Source: Neobacillus bataviensis (lineage in GTDB: Bacteria > Bacillota > Bacilli > Bacillales_B > DSM-18226). Taken from it: 64,000 nt of DNA. Made by a program: the position numbers and the translations under genes. The stretch lies in assembly GCF_019969725.1 (NCBI RefSeq), contig NZ_JAHXYW010000004.1:372001-436000 (forward strand), given 5' to 3'. Of the stretch, positions 56,707 to 64,000 are shown piece after piece. A model generated the notes under the pieces. It was not told the DNA's origin and did no database searches. It saw only the letters and a program-made list of their open reading frames with translations. Every line of letters starts with the position of its first letter. Position 1 is the stretch's first letter.

Positions 56707-57984
56707 TTGAAGGAAATGTATCCGAAGAATGGTCGTGTCATTTTACATGTTGATATGAATAGCTTTTACGCATCAGTTGAAATGGCGTTTGACCCATCTC
56801 TTAAGGGAAAACCGCTAGCCATTGCCGGAAACGCTGAGGAAAGACGAGGAATTATCGTCACCTGCAGCTATGAAGCCAGGAAATTCGGTGTGAAAACAAC
56901 AATGCCACTTTGGGAAGCAAAAAAGCTTTGTCCGCAGTTAATCGTAAAAACTCCCAATTTTGAGCGCTACCGGGCTGCGTCTATGGGGATGTTTGATATC
57001 CTAAGGCATTACACAACACTAGTAGAACCCGTTTCGATTGATGAGGGGTACATGGATATTACAGAAAGCTTTCAATTTGGCAGTCCAATTGAAATAGCAG
57101 AAAGCATCCAAAAAAGAATACTTGAGCAGCTGGATTTACCCTGCAGCATCGGTATTGCACCGAATAAATTTTTAGCAAAGATGGCATCAGATATGAAAAA
57201 GCCGCTTGGGATTACTGTCCTTCGCAAGCGTGATATTCCATCAGTGCTTTGGCCCTTAAACACAAACGAAATGCATGGAGTGGGTAATAAGACAGCAGAA
57301 AAACTTACGACTATTGGGATTCACACCATCGGTGATTTAGCAAAGGGCAATGAAATTCAATTAAAAACCCTATTAGGAATCAATGGAGTCCGCCTGAAAG
57401 AACGGGCAAATGGAATGGATCAACGGCCGGTTGACCCTGAATCAATTGAGGAGTTTAAAAGCATTGGCAATTCCACAACCCTGCCTCGAGACATCAGCAA
57501 TCAGCAAGAGCTTTTTCATGTCCTTGAGTCGTTAGCTGAAACTGTTTCTGTCAGGATAAAGCGAAAAAATGTTTTGGCTGCAACTCTGGGAATCACTATC
57601 CGTTATAAGGACCGACGAACAATTACGAGAAGTAGAAAATTAGCAAACCCTGTTAATCATAAAGATGATATTGCAGCGTTTGCTAAACAGCTGTTTCTTA
57701 AATCCTGGAATGGTGATGCTATTCGCTTGTTAGGAATAACTGGTTTTGATTTAGTTGAACAGGATCAAGCTTTTAAACAGTTAGATATATTTTCATACGA
57801 ACATGATGCCAAAAAGGAACCGTTACTTAAAACTCTTTCCGGCCTCCGTGAAAAGTATGGGAAAAATATTATTGAAATTGCTGGAACTCATAATGTTGAC
57901 CCTGGTCATAAAATTGGCACAGGCACAAGCTTTAATAAGGATTTTCTTCGTTCTTTTCCCCAGAAAAAAGAGGAAGAAGAGTAA
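56707..57984 (+). CDS. dinB: DNA polymerase IV (DinB/YqjH)
   Basis: 425 residues from a TTG. Y-family polymerase: HVDMNSFYASVE (catalytic Asp), YRAASMGMFDIL and VSIDEGYMDIT (second acidic pair, about residue 107), little-finger domain, and a beta-clamp motif QLDIF near the C-terminus. Translesion synthesis. No LexA operator is visible upstream. GGAAGTGTGTCGGC precedes the start. Confidence 0.95.
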   Translation: MKEMYPKNGRVILHVDMNSFYASVEMAFDPSLKGKPLAIAGNAEERRGIIVTCSYEARKFGVKTTMPLWEAKKLCPQLIVKTPNFERYRAASMGMFDILRHYTTLVEPVSIDEGYMDITESFQFGSPIEIAESIQKRILEQLDLPCSIGIAPNKFLAKMASDMKKPLGITVLRKRDIPSVLWPLNTNEMHGVGNKTAEKLTTIGIHTIGDLAKGNEIQLKTLLGINGVRLKERANGMDQRPVDPESIEEFKSIGNSTTLPRDISNQQELFHVLESLAETVSVRIKRKNVLAATLGITIRYKDRRTITRSRKLANPVNHKDDIAAFAKQLFLKSWNGDAIRLLGITGFDLVEQDQAFKQLDIFSYEHDAKKEPLLKTLSGLREKYGKNIIEIAGTHNVDPGHKIGTGTSFNKDFLRSFPQKKEEEE

Positions 57985-58026
57985 AAAGCTCCACATTGCC
58001 CATATAGAGCAAGTGGAGCTTTATTA
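57983..58026. terminator. Bidirectional terminator between dinB and zwf
   Basis: AAAGCTCCAC pairs with GTGGAGCTTT around an 18-nt loop that itself has TTGC/GCAA-type complementarity (TTGCcc...gAGCAA). The two genes converge. Confidence 0.75.
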
Positions 58027-58027
58027 A

Positions 58028-59509
58028 TTATTTGCAAATATCTACTTCTAAATCTGTTACTGGCCACCAGAAGAAGCCGTCTTTTTCCAAAAGCTTATCT
58101 GCTGCATCTGGTCCCTTCGAACCGGATACATAATTTGGAAAGTCTGCTTTTGTTTTCTGCCATTCAGCTGAAATTTTGTCTACAAACGCCCAAGAATAGG
58201 CAACTTCATCCCAATGGGTGAAATTCGTGGCATCGCCGCGCATACAGTCATAAAGCAGCTTTTCGTACCCTTCAGGCGTATTCATTGCATGAATACCAGT
58301 ATTTGCAAAACTTAATCTTACTTCTTGTGCGTCCAAATGACCACCTGCTTTTTTGGCATTTAGATGCAAAGTGATTCCCTCTTCAGGCTGAATATGAATA
58401 ACAAGGAGATTTGGGTTCAGCATTTTTTCGGTTTGGTAATATAGATTCATTGGAATATCTTTAAATTGAATGACAATTTTGGTCGATTTAACCTTTAGTC
58501 TTTTTCCTGTTCGAATATAAAAAGGAACGCCGGCCCAGCGGAAATTATCAATCATTACTTTTCCAGCCACATAGGTTTCAGTATTGGATTCTTTATCGAC
58601 CATTGGCTCATCACGGTATTTTGGAACCGGATTTTCATCCATTTCACCCTCGCCATATTGCCCGCGGACGAAATATTCATTTACTTCGTCACCATCGACT
58701 GATCGGAGCGCACGAAACACTCTGACTTTTTCAGACCGAATTTCATCTGTTGTCAGCCGGATTGGCGGCTCCATCGCCAGTAATGCCACCATTTGCATCA
58801 TATGGTTTTGCAGCATATCTCTAAGGGCGCCGCTAGACTCATAATAGCGCCCGCGTTCTTCTACACCAAGTGTTTCGCTGGAAGTAATTTGGATATTGGA
58901 AATGTATCGATTATTCCAAAGCGGTTCAAAAATGGCATTGGCAAAACGAATGACTTCGATATTCCGCACCATTTCTTTTCCTAAATAGTGATCGATCCGG
59001 TACACTTCTTTTTCCGAAAAGGCGGTTCGAATTTGTTTGTTTAATTCCTTTGCGGATTCTAAATCATGCCCGAATGGTTTTTCAATGACAAGGCGCTTGT
59101 AGCCCGATACATCTGTAAGCCCATCAGATTTTAAATGCAAGGCGATTGGACCGAAAAATTCCGGTGCCATGGCTAAGTAAAAAATTCGGTTTCCTTCCAG
59201 TTTATAATGTTCATCAATTTTGTCGGCAAAGGTTTTTAAGGAGCCGTATGAACTTGAATCTGACACATCATGAGGTTGATAATAAAAATGCGAGATGAAT
59301 TCATCAATATTTTCCTTGTTTCCAAGTGCCGATACAACGGAGTCCCTTACAGATGCCTGAAAATCCTCTTTAGGCATAGATTTCCTGGCAACGCCAATCA
59401 CAGCAAATTTATGGAATTTTCCTTTATTGTATAACCGGTACAGAGAAGGGAAAAGCTTCCGTTTCGCTAAATCCCCAGTTGCTCCAAAAATCATGATTAA
59501 AGAAGTCAT
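58028..59509 (-). CDS. zwf: Zwf, glucose-6-phosphate 1-dehydrogenase
   Basis: 493 residues from the ATG at 59509 (GTGGAAG upstream). The frame is open to 59554 and a TTG at 59527 after GAGGGC is also possible. NADP site MIFGATGDLAKRKLFPSL, catalytic RIDHYLGKEMVRN (His) and the KPFGHDLESAK substrate loop. First step of the oxidative pentose phosphate pathway. Divergent from rnz. Confidence 0.95.
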   Translation of the reverse strand: MTSLIMIFGATGDLAKRKLFPSLYRLYNKGKFHKFAVIGVARKSMPKEDFQASVRDSVVSALGNKENIDEFISHFYYQPHDVSDSSSYGSLKTFADKIDEHYKLEGNRIFYLAMAPEFFGPIALHLKSDGLTDVSGYKRLVIEKPFGHDLESAKELNKQIRTAFSEKEVYRIDHYLGKEMVRNIEVIRFANAIFEPLWNNRYISNIQITSSETLGVEERGRYYESSGALRDMLQNHMMQMVALLAMEPPIRLTTDEIRSEKVRVFRALRSVDGDEVNEYFVRGQYGEGEMDENPVPKYRDEPMVDKESNTETYVAGKVMIDNFRWAGVPFYIRTGKRLKVKSTKIVIQFKDIPMNLYYQTEKMLNPNLLVIHIQPEEGITLHLNAKKAGGHLDAQEVRLSFANTGIHAMNTPEGYEKLLYDCMRGDATNFTHWDEVAYSWAFVDKISAEWQKTKADFPNYVSGSKGPDAADKLLEKDGFFWWPVTDLEVDICK

Positions 59510-59723
59510 GTTTTCTTCCACGTTCAAAGCCCTCATTTCTAAAGTTTGATGCATATGTAGTTAGTACTTAACAAGTATTTAATTTAGCGCTTATGAATAG
59601 GTTTCGCAAATATAATGATTTGCATGTATCAATTTAGTAGGTCATAACGGGCTAAGAAGCAATCCGCAGCAGTTTATGCTATAGTAATTGGAAGTAGTTT
59701 CGGTATAGAGAGGAGATTTAATT

Positions 59724-60647
59724 TTGGACATTTTTTTCTTAGGAACCGGCGCAGGAATGCCCGCAAAGCTTCGCAATGTCACGTCCATTGCCCTTAAACT
59801 ATTGGAGGAACGCGGGGCAGTCTGGTTATTCGATGCCGGTGAAGCAACGCAGCACCAAATTTTACATACATCGATTAAACCCCGGAGAATTGAAAAAATC
59901 TTTATAACCCATCTTCATGGGGATCATATATACGGTCTTCCAGGTCTGTTATCGAGCCGGTCTTTTCAAGGCGGAGATACCGAAGTAACAGTATATGGGC
60001 CGAAAGGGATCAAAGAGTTTATTCATGTTAGTCTATCTTTAAGTCAAACCTATTTAAAGTATCCGTTGTCTGTTATTGAAATCTCCGAGGGTATTATTTT
60101 TGAAGATGATCAGTTTTCCGTCGAAGCTCGTTTGCTCGAACACGGAATCCCTTCCTATGGATATCGGGTGGTTGAAAAGGACAGGCCCGGTACGTTGCTT
60201 GCCGATAAGTTAATTGAAGCAGGCGTCCAGCCTGGCCCTATTTTTAGAAAGATTAAGAACGGTGAAGCTATTACACTTGATGATGGCAGTATCATTGAGC
60301 CGCATCATTTTCTTGGTCCTGATCAAAAGGGGAGAATCGTTACCATTTTAGGAGATACCCGATTTTGCGAAAATGCGATTTTGTTAGCAAAAAATGCTGA
60401 TTTGTTGGTTCACGAAGCGACCTTTTCAAAAGGAGAAGAAAAATTGGCTTCCGACTATTTTCATTCAACGACTCATCAGGCTGCAGAAATTGCTAGAGGG
60501 GCCGGATGTAAGAATCTGTGCTTGACTCATATCAGTTCACGGTATGATCGAAATGACTGGAAAGAATTAGTTGACGAAGCAAAAGAAATTTTTCCAAATA
60601 CGGACATATCTGAGGATTTTAAAGAAATTAATATTCCGCTTAATTAA
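59724..60647 (+). CDS. rnz: RNase Z, tRNA 3'-end endonuclease
   Basis: 307 residues, TTG start behind GAGAGGAGAT. Metallo-beta-lactamase fold with [17 protein letters not shown] (HxHxDH), [16 protein letters not shown] and LTHISSRY. Trims the 3' trailer of tRNA precursors that lack an encoded CCA. B. subtilis Rnz also has 307 residues. Confidence 0.97.
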   Translation: MDIFFLGTGAGMPAKLRNVTSIALKLLEERGAVWLFDAGEATQHQILHTSIKPRRIEKIFITHLHGDHIYGLPGLLSSRSFQGGDTEVTVYGPKGIKEFIHVSLSLSQTYLKYPLSVIEISEGIIFEDDQFSVEARLLEHGIPSYGYRVVEKDRPGTLLADKLIEAGVQPGPIFRKIKNGEAITLDDGSIIEPHHFLGPDQKGRIVTILGDTRFCENAILLAKNADLLVHEATFSKGEEKLASDYFHSTTHQAAEIARGAGCKNLCLTHISSRYDRNDWKELVDEAKEIFPNTDISEDFKEINIPLN

Positions 60648-60649
60648 TC

Positions 60650-60688
60650 AAAAAAGGCACTTACCAAAAATCTGGTAAGTGCCTTTTG
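60650..60688. terminator. Bidirectional terminator between rnz and namA
   Basis: AAAAGGCACTTACCA pairs with TGGTAAGTGCCTTTT around AAAATC; convergent genes. Confidence 0.88.
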
Positions 60689-60692
60689 TCTA

Positions 60693-61712
60693 TTATACCC
60701 AGCCGCGCTCGTATTGTTTTGGTCCTTCAATGCTGACACCAAGTTCTTTCGCCGCGGTTCTTGGCCAGTATGGATCTCTTAGTAATTCACGTGCTAAAAA
60801 AACTAATTCGGCCCGTTCGTTTTGTAAAATTTCTTCTGCCTGAATCCCGGAAGTGATTAAGCCAACTGCACCGGTAGGGATGTCAGCACCATTCTTAATC
60901 GTTTCGGCATATTTAACCTGATAGCCCGGATAAACATTAATGCGTGCTGGAACGACTGCACCTGAGCTTACGTCAATTAAATCGACACCCTGTTCTTTCA
61001 TCCACTGAGAGAAGGTTACGTAATCTTCCGGTTTTAAGCCTTCTTCATGGTAATCATGAGCGGAAACACGCACAAAAAGGGGCCCCTCCCAAACTGCTTT
61101 GATGGCATCAATGACTTTTTGCAAGAATCGGTAACGATTTTCAGCTGATCCTCCGTATTCATCGGTTCTTTTGTTGGAAAGAGGTGAAAGGAATTCGTTT
61201 ATCAAATATCCATGCGCCCCGTGAATCTCAATTACATCAAATCCAGCCTTGGCAGCCCGCTCGGCACCCTTCTTAAAAGCCTCCACGGTTTCTTCAATTT
61301 CGGATTTTGTCATTTCCTTTGGCGTTTTCATTTTATCATTGAAAGCGAGCGCGGAAGGGGCAACAATTTCTCCTTCTAGCATCGCTTTTCGACCCGCGTG
61401 GGCAAGCTGAATGCCCATTTTTGCCCCGTGTTCTTTCCCAAGCTTAACTAGTTCTTGGAATCCTGCAATATGGTCATCATTCCAGATGCCTAAATCCTGT
61501 GTTGAAATCCGTCCCTGAGGGGTTACCGCTGTTGCTTCAACCATAATGAGGCCGACCTGGCCCACTGCCCTGCTTGTGTAATGCGTGCGATGCCAGTTTT
61601 GAATATGACCATCCTCATTATGACTGGAATACATGCACATTGGTGCCATGACAATTCTGTTTTTGAATGTCACCCCTTTAATTGTATAAGGAGAAAATAA
61701 TTTAGCTGTCAT
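60693..61712 (-). CDS. namA: NamA (YqjM), NADPH dehydrogenase of the old yellow enzyme family
   Basis: 339 residues (B. subtilis YqjM 338). FMN-binding TIM barrel: [20 protein letters not shown] (the Cys that tunes flavin is present), [40 protein letters not shown] and the C-terminal arginine-containing tail. Reduces activated C=C bonds of xenobiotics. Start ATG at 61712 has GGAGGCTCC in front. Confidence 0.95.
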   Translation of the reverse strand: MTAKLFSPYTIKGVTFKNRIVMAPMCMYSSHNEDGHIQNWHRTHYTSRAVGQVGLIMVEATAVTPQGRISTQDLGIWNDDHIAGFQELVKLGKEHGAKMGIQLAHAGRKAMLEGEIVAPSALAFNDKMKTPKEMTKSEIEETVEAFKKGAERAAKAGFDVIEIHGAHGYLINEFLSPLSNKRTDEYGGSAENRYRFLQKVIDAIKAVWEGPLFVRVSAHDYHEEGLKPEDYVTFSQWMKEQGVDLIDVSSGAVVPARINVYPGYQVKYAETIKNGADIPTGAVGLITSGIQAEEILQNERAELVFLARELLRDPYWPRTAAKELGVSIEGPKQYERGWV

Positions 61713-61789
61713 GTTAAGGAGCCTCCATCAACTGTTATATTATCAATCTTAGTATAGCAAAAGGCTCCAAGATAATTAAAAATTCTGCT

Positions 61790-62938
61790 TCAGTCGTTAT
61801 CTCTAAGCTCGCTTAATCGGTAGGTGGTGCCTCTCCAGACTATTCCCCCGCGTTTAAACGTAAGGATGCTTGCTCTAATAATTGAATAAATAAACAGCAA
61901 GGCCGTAATCGGAAATACGGCAAAAAGAAAAGGGGAGAATCGCGTCATTTTCTTCACGATTATCCAATACAGAATGCCGCTCGCAGCAATATTTCCTAAA
62001 CTGAGCAGGGCAATGGTTTTATTTTTTGAAAAAATAGTCACAAAGGGAAGCACATGAGTGACAAAGACTCCAAATATCGAGAAAAGGACCATGCTGATCC
62101 GATAATTTAGTCCGGCAAAAGTATTTTTTTCAAGACCCACAAAAGCCTCTTTTAAGCTGCCATACCATTCGACTTCAATTAATTTGAGCGCGGTGGCAAT
62201 TCTTTGCCGGAATCCTGCTTTTTTCATTTTCATCCCCAGCTGCAAATCATCATCCGGACGCATTTTCACTTTTTCATGTGTACCAAATTGTTTATAGGCC
62301 GCTTTTGATACGAGGTTAAACGCCCCGATTCCCGTGCCGATTTTCGACTTAGGGTTATTCGCAGACCATGGCCGCTTAAAATAGGAGAAGCCAAATAGGA
62401 AGAAGGCGACAAAGGTTTTCAGCCAAAAATGGTTTGCGTTTAGATTTGGTGCCGCCGTTAAATGATCAAGCTGGTGTTTGTCAAAATAATGGAGGGCTTT
62501 TGCGAATGCTTCTTCGTCATACTTTACATCCGCATCGGTAAACAATAGCCATTTACCCGTGGCTTTTAGAGAGCCTTGATATAAAGCATGATTTTTCCCT
62601 AGCCAGCCCTCAGGCAGGTCCTTAATGTGGAGAACTTTTATTCGCGAGTCTAGTTCCATTAATTCATCCATGATTTTTCCGGTATGATCAATTGAACGGT
62701 CATTGACAAGAATCCATTCCACATTTTTATAGGTTTGCTTCAGTTGACTGATAATGCTTGATTTTATTTGTTTCTCTTCATTTCGGGCTGCCACAATTAC
62801 CGACAATAATGGCCCAGTTTCTAAGCATTCTTCGCTTTCAAGCGAGTCTAAATTTTTAAAACCAAAATGAGCATCTAGGAGAAAAACAATCCAAACCAGG
62901 ATGCCCAAGGAGAATAAAACGGTAAGTATGGTGTCCAT
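61790..62938 (-). CDS. Family 2 glycosyltransferase, membrane-bound
   Basis: 382 residues. One N-terminal span, a GT-A domain with LSVIVAARNEEKQIKSSIIS, WILVNDRSIDHTGKIM, the DxD-type LLFTDADVKYDEEA and acceptor-site MRPDDDLQLGMKM, then three or four C-terminal spans. The order resembles carotenoid- or hopanoid-associated glycosyltransferases such as CrtQ; no crt gene lies nearby, so the acceptor is unknown. Confidence 0.85.
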   Translation of the reverse strand: MDTILTVLFSLGILVWIVFLLDAHFGFKNLDSLESEECLETGPLLSVIVAARNEEKQIKSSIISQLKQTYKNVEWILVNDRSIDHTGKIMDELMELDSRIKVLHIKDLPEGWLGKNHALYQGSLKATGKWLLFTDADVKYDEEAFAKALHYFDKHQLDHLTAAPNLNANHFWLKTFVAFFLFGFSYFKRPWSANNPKSKIGTGIGAFNLVSKAAYKQFGTHEKVKMRPDDDLQLGMKMKKAGFRQRIATALKLIEVEWYGSLKEAFVGLEKNTFAGLNYRISMVLFSIFGVFVTHVLPFVTIFSKNKTIALLSLGNIAASGILYWIIVKKMTRFSPFLFAVFPITALLFIYSIIRASILTFKRGGIVWRGTTYRLSELRDND

Positions 62939-63006
62939 ATCCTCAGCCCTCTAAAATCATGTGTTTACTATTAGTTTAAGAGAACTGTGGATTACGATAC
63001 AACTTT

Positions 63007-63852
63007 TTAAATTGTTTTTCCTACCTTAAGCTGTGAACAGAGGGTATCTCCCATTTTCCTAGATTGGGCAGTCGCTGCTTTAATACAGGAAATGAATGCC
63101 TCTTGAACCCCGTTTTCCTCTAAAATCCGAATGCCAGCTTCCGTAGTGCCCCCTGGACTCGTCACTTCTTTCCGCAATTGTGTCGAAGTTTTACTGGAGT
63201 TTTTAACCATCTCTGCCGCTCCAATCAACGTTTGCACAATTAATTCACTTGCCATTTCCTTTTCCAATCCAACCTCTACAGCACTTTTTTCCATTGCTTC
63301 AATCAGGTAATAAATATAGGCTGGTCCGCTGCCGGACAAACCTGTTACAGCATCGAGCTGTTCTTCGGCGACAAAGGCTGCCAGACCGACTGTTCCAAAG
63401 AGCTTTTTTGTAGTTTCTAGCTGTTCTGTGGTGACACGGTTATTAACAGCGATGGCGGTCGCCGATTTTCCTACTGCCGCAGATGTATTAGGCATGGATC
63501 TGGCGATGGAGAGGGATTTATCCGCTAGAGTCTCAATCGTATTCATCGAAACCCCCGCTAGAACGGAAACTACCAGCATTTGCTCGGTTAAATGCCCGCG
63601 GATATAGTCGATTGCCGATGCTGCATCCTTTGGCTTCATCGCTAACATGACAATATCGGCCCCATCAAAAAGTACATTCAAATCATACGTCCCCCGGACA
63701 CCATATCGTTCTTCTAGACGATTTAATCGTTCTTGATTCGAATTATTTGTTACCCATACATTTTTTTTATCAATTAATCCATTTTCTAGAATGCCGGAAA
63801 TAAAGGCTTCAGCCATTGAACCTGCGCCAACAATTGCAATTTTTTTCATCAT
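63007..63852 (-). CDS. proI: Pyrroline-5-carboxylate reductase
   Basis: 281 residues. NADP site KIAIVGAGSMAEAFISGIL, the LAGVSMNTIE and RSMPNTSAAVGK segments and the diagnostic LSGSGPAYIYYLIEAM and TSPGGTTEAGI. Last step of proline synthesis. Transcribed on the minus strand from a T-box leader at the window edge, which in Bacillus marks the biosynthetic ProI isoform. Confidence 0.94.
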   Translation of the reverse strand: MMKKIAIVGAGSMAEAFISGILENGLIDKKNVWVTNNSNQERLNRLEERYGVRGTYDLNVLFDGADIVMLAMKPKDAASAIDYIRGHLTEQMLVVSVLAGVSMNTIETLADKSLSIARSMPNTSAAVGKSATAIAVNNRVTTEQLETTKKLFGTVGLAAFVAEEQLDAVTGLSGSGPAYIYYLIEAMEKSAVEVGLEKEMASELIVQTLIGAAEMVKNSSKTSTQLRKEVTSPGGTTEAGIRILEENGVQEAFISCIKAATAQSRKMGDTLCSQLKVGKTI

Positions 63853-63881
63853 AAACCCTCCTTAATGTTTTCAAAAAAAAC

Positions 63882-64000
63882 AAAAAGACCCTTCATCCAC
63901 AAAGGACGAAAGGTCTAGCTTCCGTGGTACCACCTTCATTTACCCAAGTTGGAACAATACACAACAGGGTTCACTCGACTCCGTTAACGCCGGACATACG
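63882..64000 (-). promoter_or_regulatory. T-box riboswitch leader of proI (cut by the window end)
   Basis: On the minus strand the T-box core AAGGTGGTACCACGG is at 63935-63921, followed by an intrinsic terminator: AGACCTTTCGTCC pairs with GGATGAAGGGTCT (two G-U) at 63916-63884 plus a T-run. The core can pair with the terminator's 5' arm side to form the antiterminator. The variable base in UGGN is U, which pairs with a discriminator A, as expected for tRNA-Pro. Stem I with the specifier codon lies beyond the window. Confidence 0.88.

Noticed and set aside
1..64000. tRNA, rRNA, CRISPR array, prophage or transposase genes
   Set aside because: None was seen; the only repeats are short intergenic elements without periodic spacing.

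Overview
The window comes from an endospore-forming, low-GC member of the Bacillaceae (Bacillus sensu lato). I infer this from a complete spoIIIAA-AH operon, spoIVB and spo0A, a Bacillus-type order of housekeeping genes (accBC-yqhY-nusB-folD-xseAB-ispA-dxs-yqxC-argR-recN-spoIVB-spo0A), TTG/GTG starts behind strong GGAGG sites, and T-box, 0A-box and ARG-box elements. The branched-chain and methylmalonyl-CoA catabolic block and the denitrifier-like cytochrome genes would fit a Neobacillus-type soil bacillus, but the genus cannot be fixed from this sequence alone.

Layout. (1) 1-9.8 kb is an accessory respiratory locus. It starts with a PCYCGC-motif lipoprotein whose reading frame is crossed by one in-frame TGA in a UxxC position (candidate selenoprotein) and a diheme cytochrome c. 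An apparently complete System I cytochrome c maturation operon follows (ccmE, ccmF, ccmH, ccmI-like, ccmA, ccmB, ccmC, ccmD-like, ccmG/resA-like), interleaved with two membrane-anchored ectodomain proteins I cannot name. Bacilli normally mature cytochromes c with System II (ResB/ResC), so this is the most unusual part of the window. (2) 9.8-15.9 kb: a SIMPL-domain gene and the spoIIIA operon (feeding channel between mother cell and forespore). (3) 16-31.6 kb: fatty-acid synthesis start (accBC), one-carbon, DNA repair and isoprenoid genes, argR, recN, spoIVB, spo0A and small genes. (4) 31.8-47.3 kb: bkdR, a sigma-54 promoter and the ptb-bcd-buk-lpdV-bkdAA-bkdAB-bkdB operon, then mutA-mutB-meaB. 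Together these take Val/Ile/Leu to acyl-CoAs and propionyl-CoA to succinyl-CoA. (5) 47.4-53.3 kb: bacilliredoxin, M20 amidohydrolase, an arginine-type ABC transporter behind an ARG box, an aromatic-acid-exporter-like protein, an L,D-transpeptidase and a Prli42-like micro-protein. (6) 53.4-64 kb: methylmalonyl-CoA epimerase and carboxyltransferase (completing the propionate route), a PepT-like peptidase, DNA polymerase IV, and zwf, rnz, namA, a glycosyltransferase and proC, the last behind a T-box leader cut by the window edge.

No rRNA, tRNA, CRISPR array, prophage or insertion sequence was seen. Two families of short GC-rich intergenic repeats are present (9.8, 19.9 and 22.7 kb).
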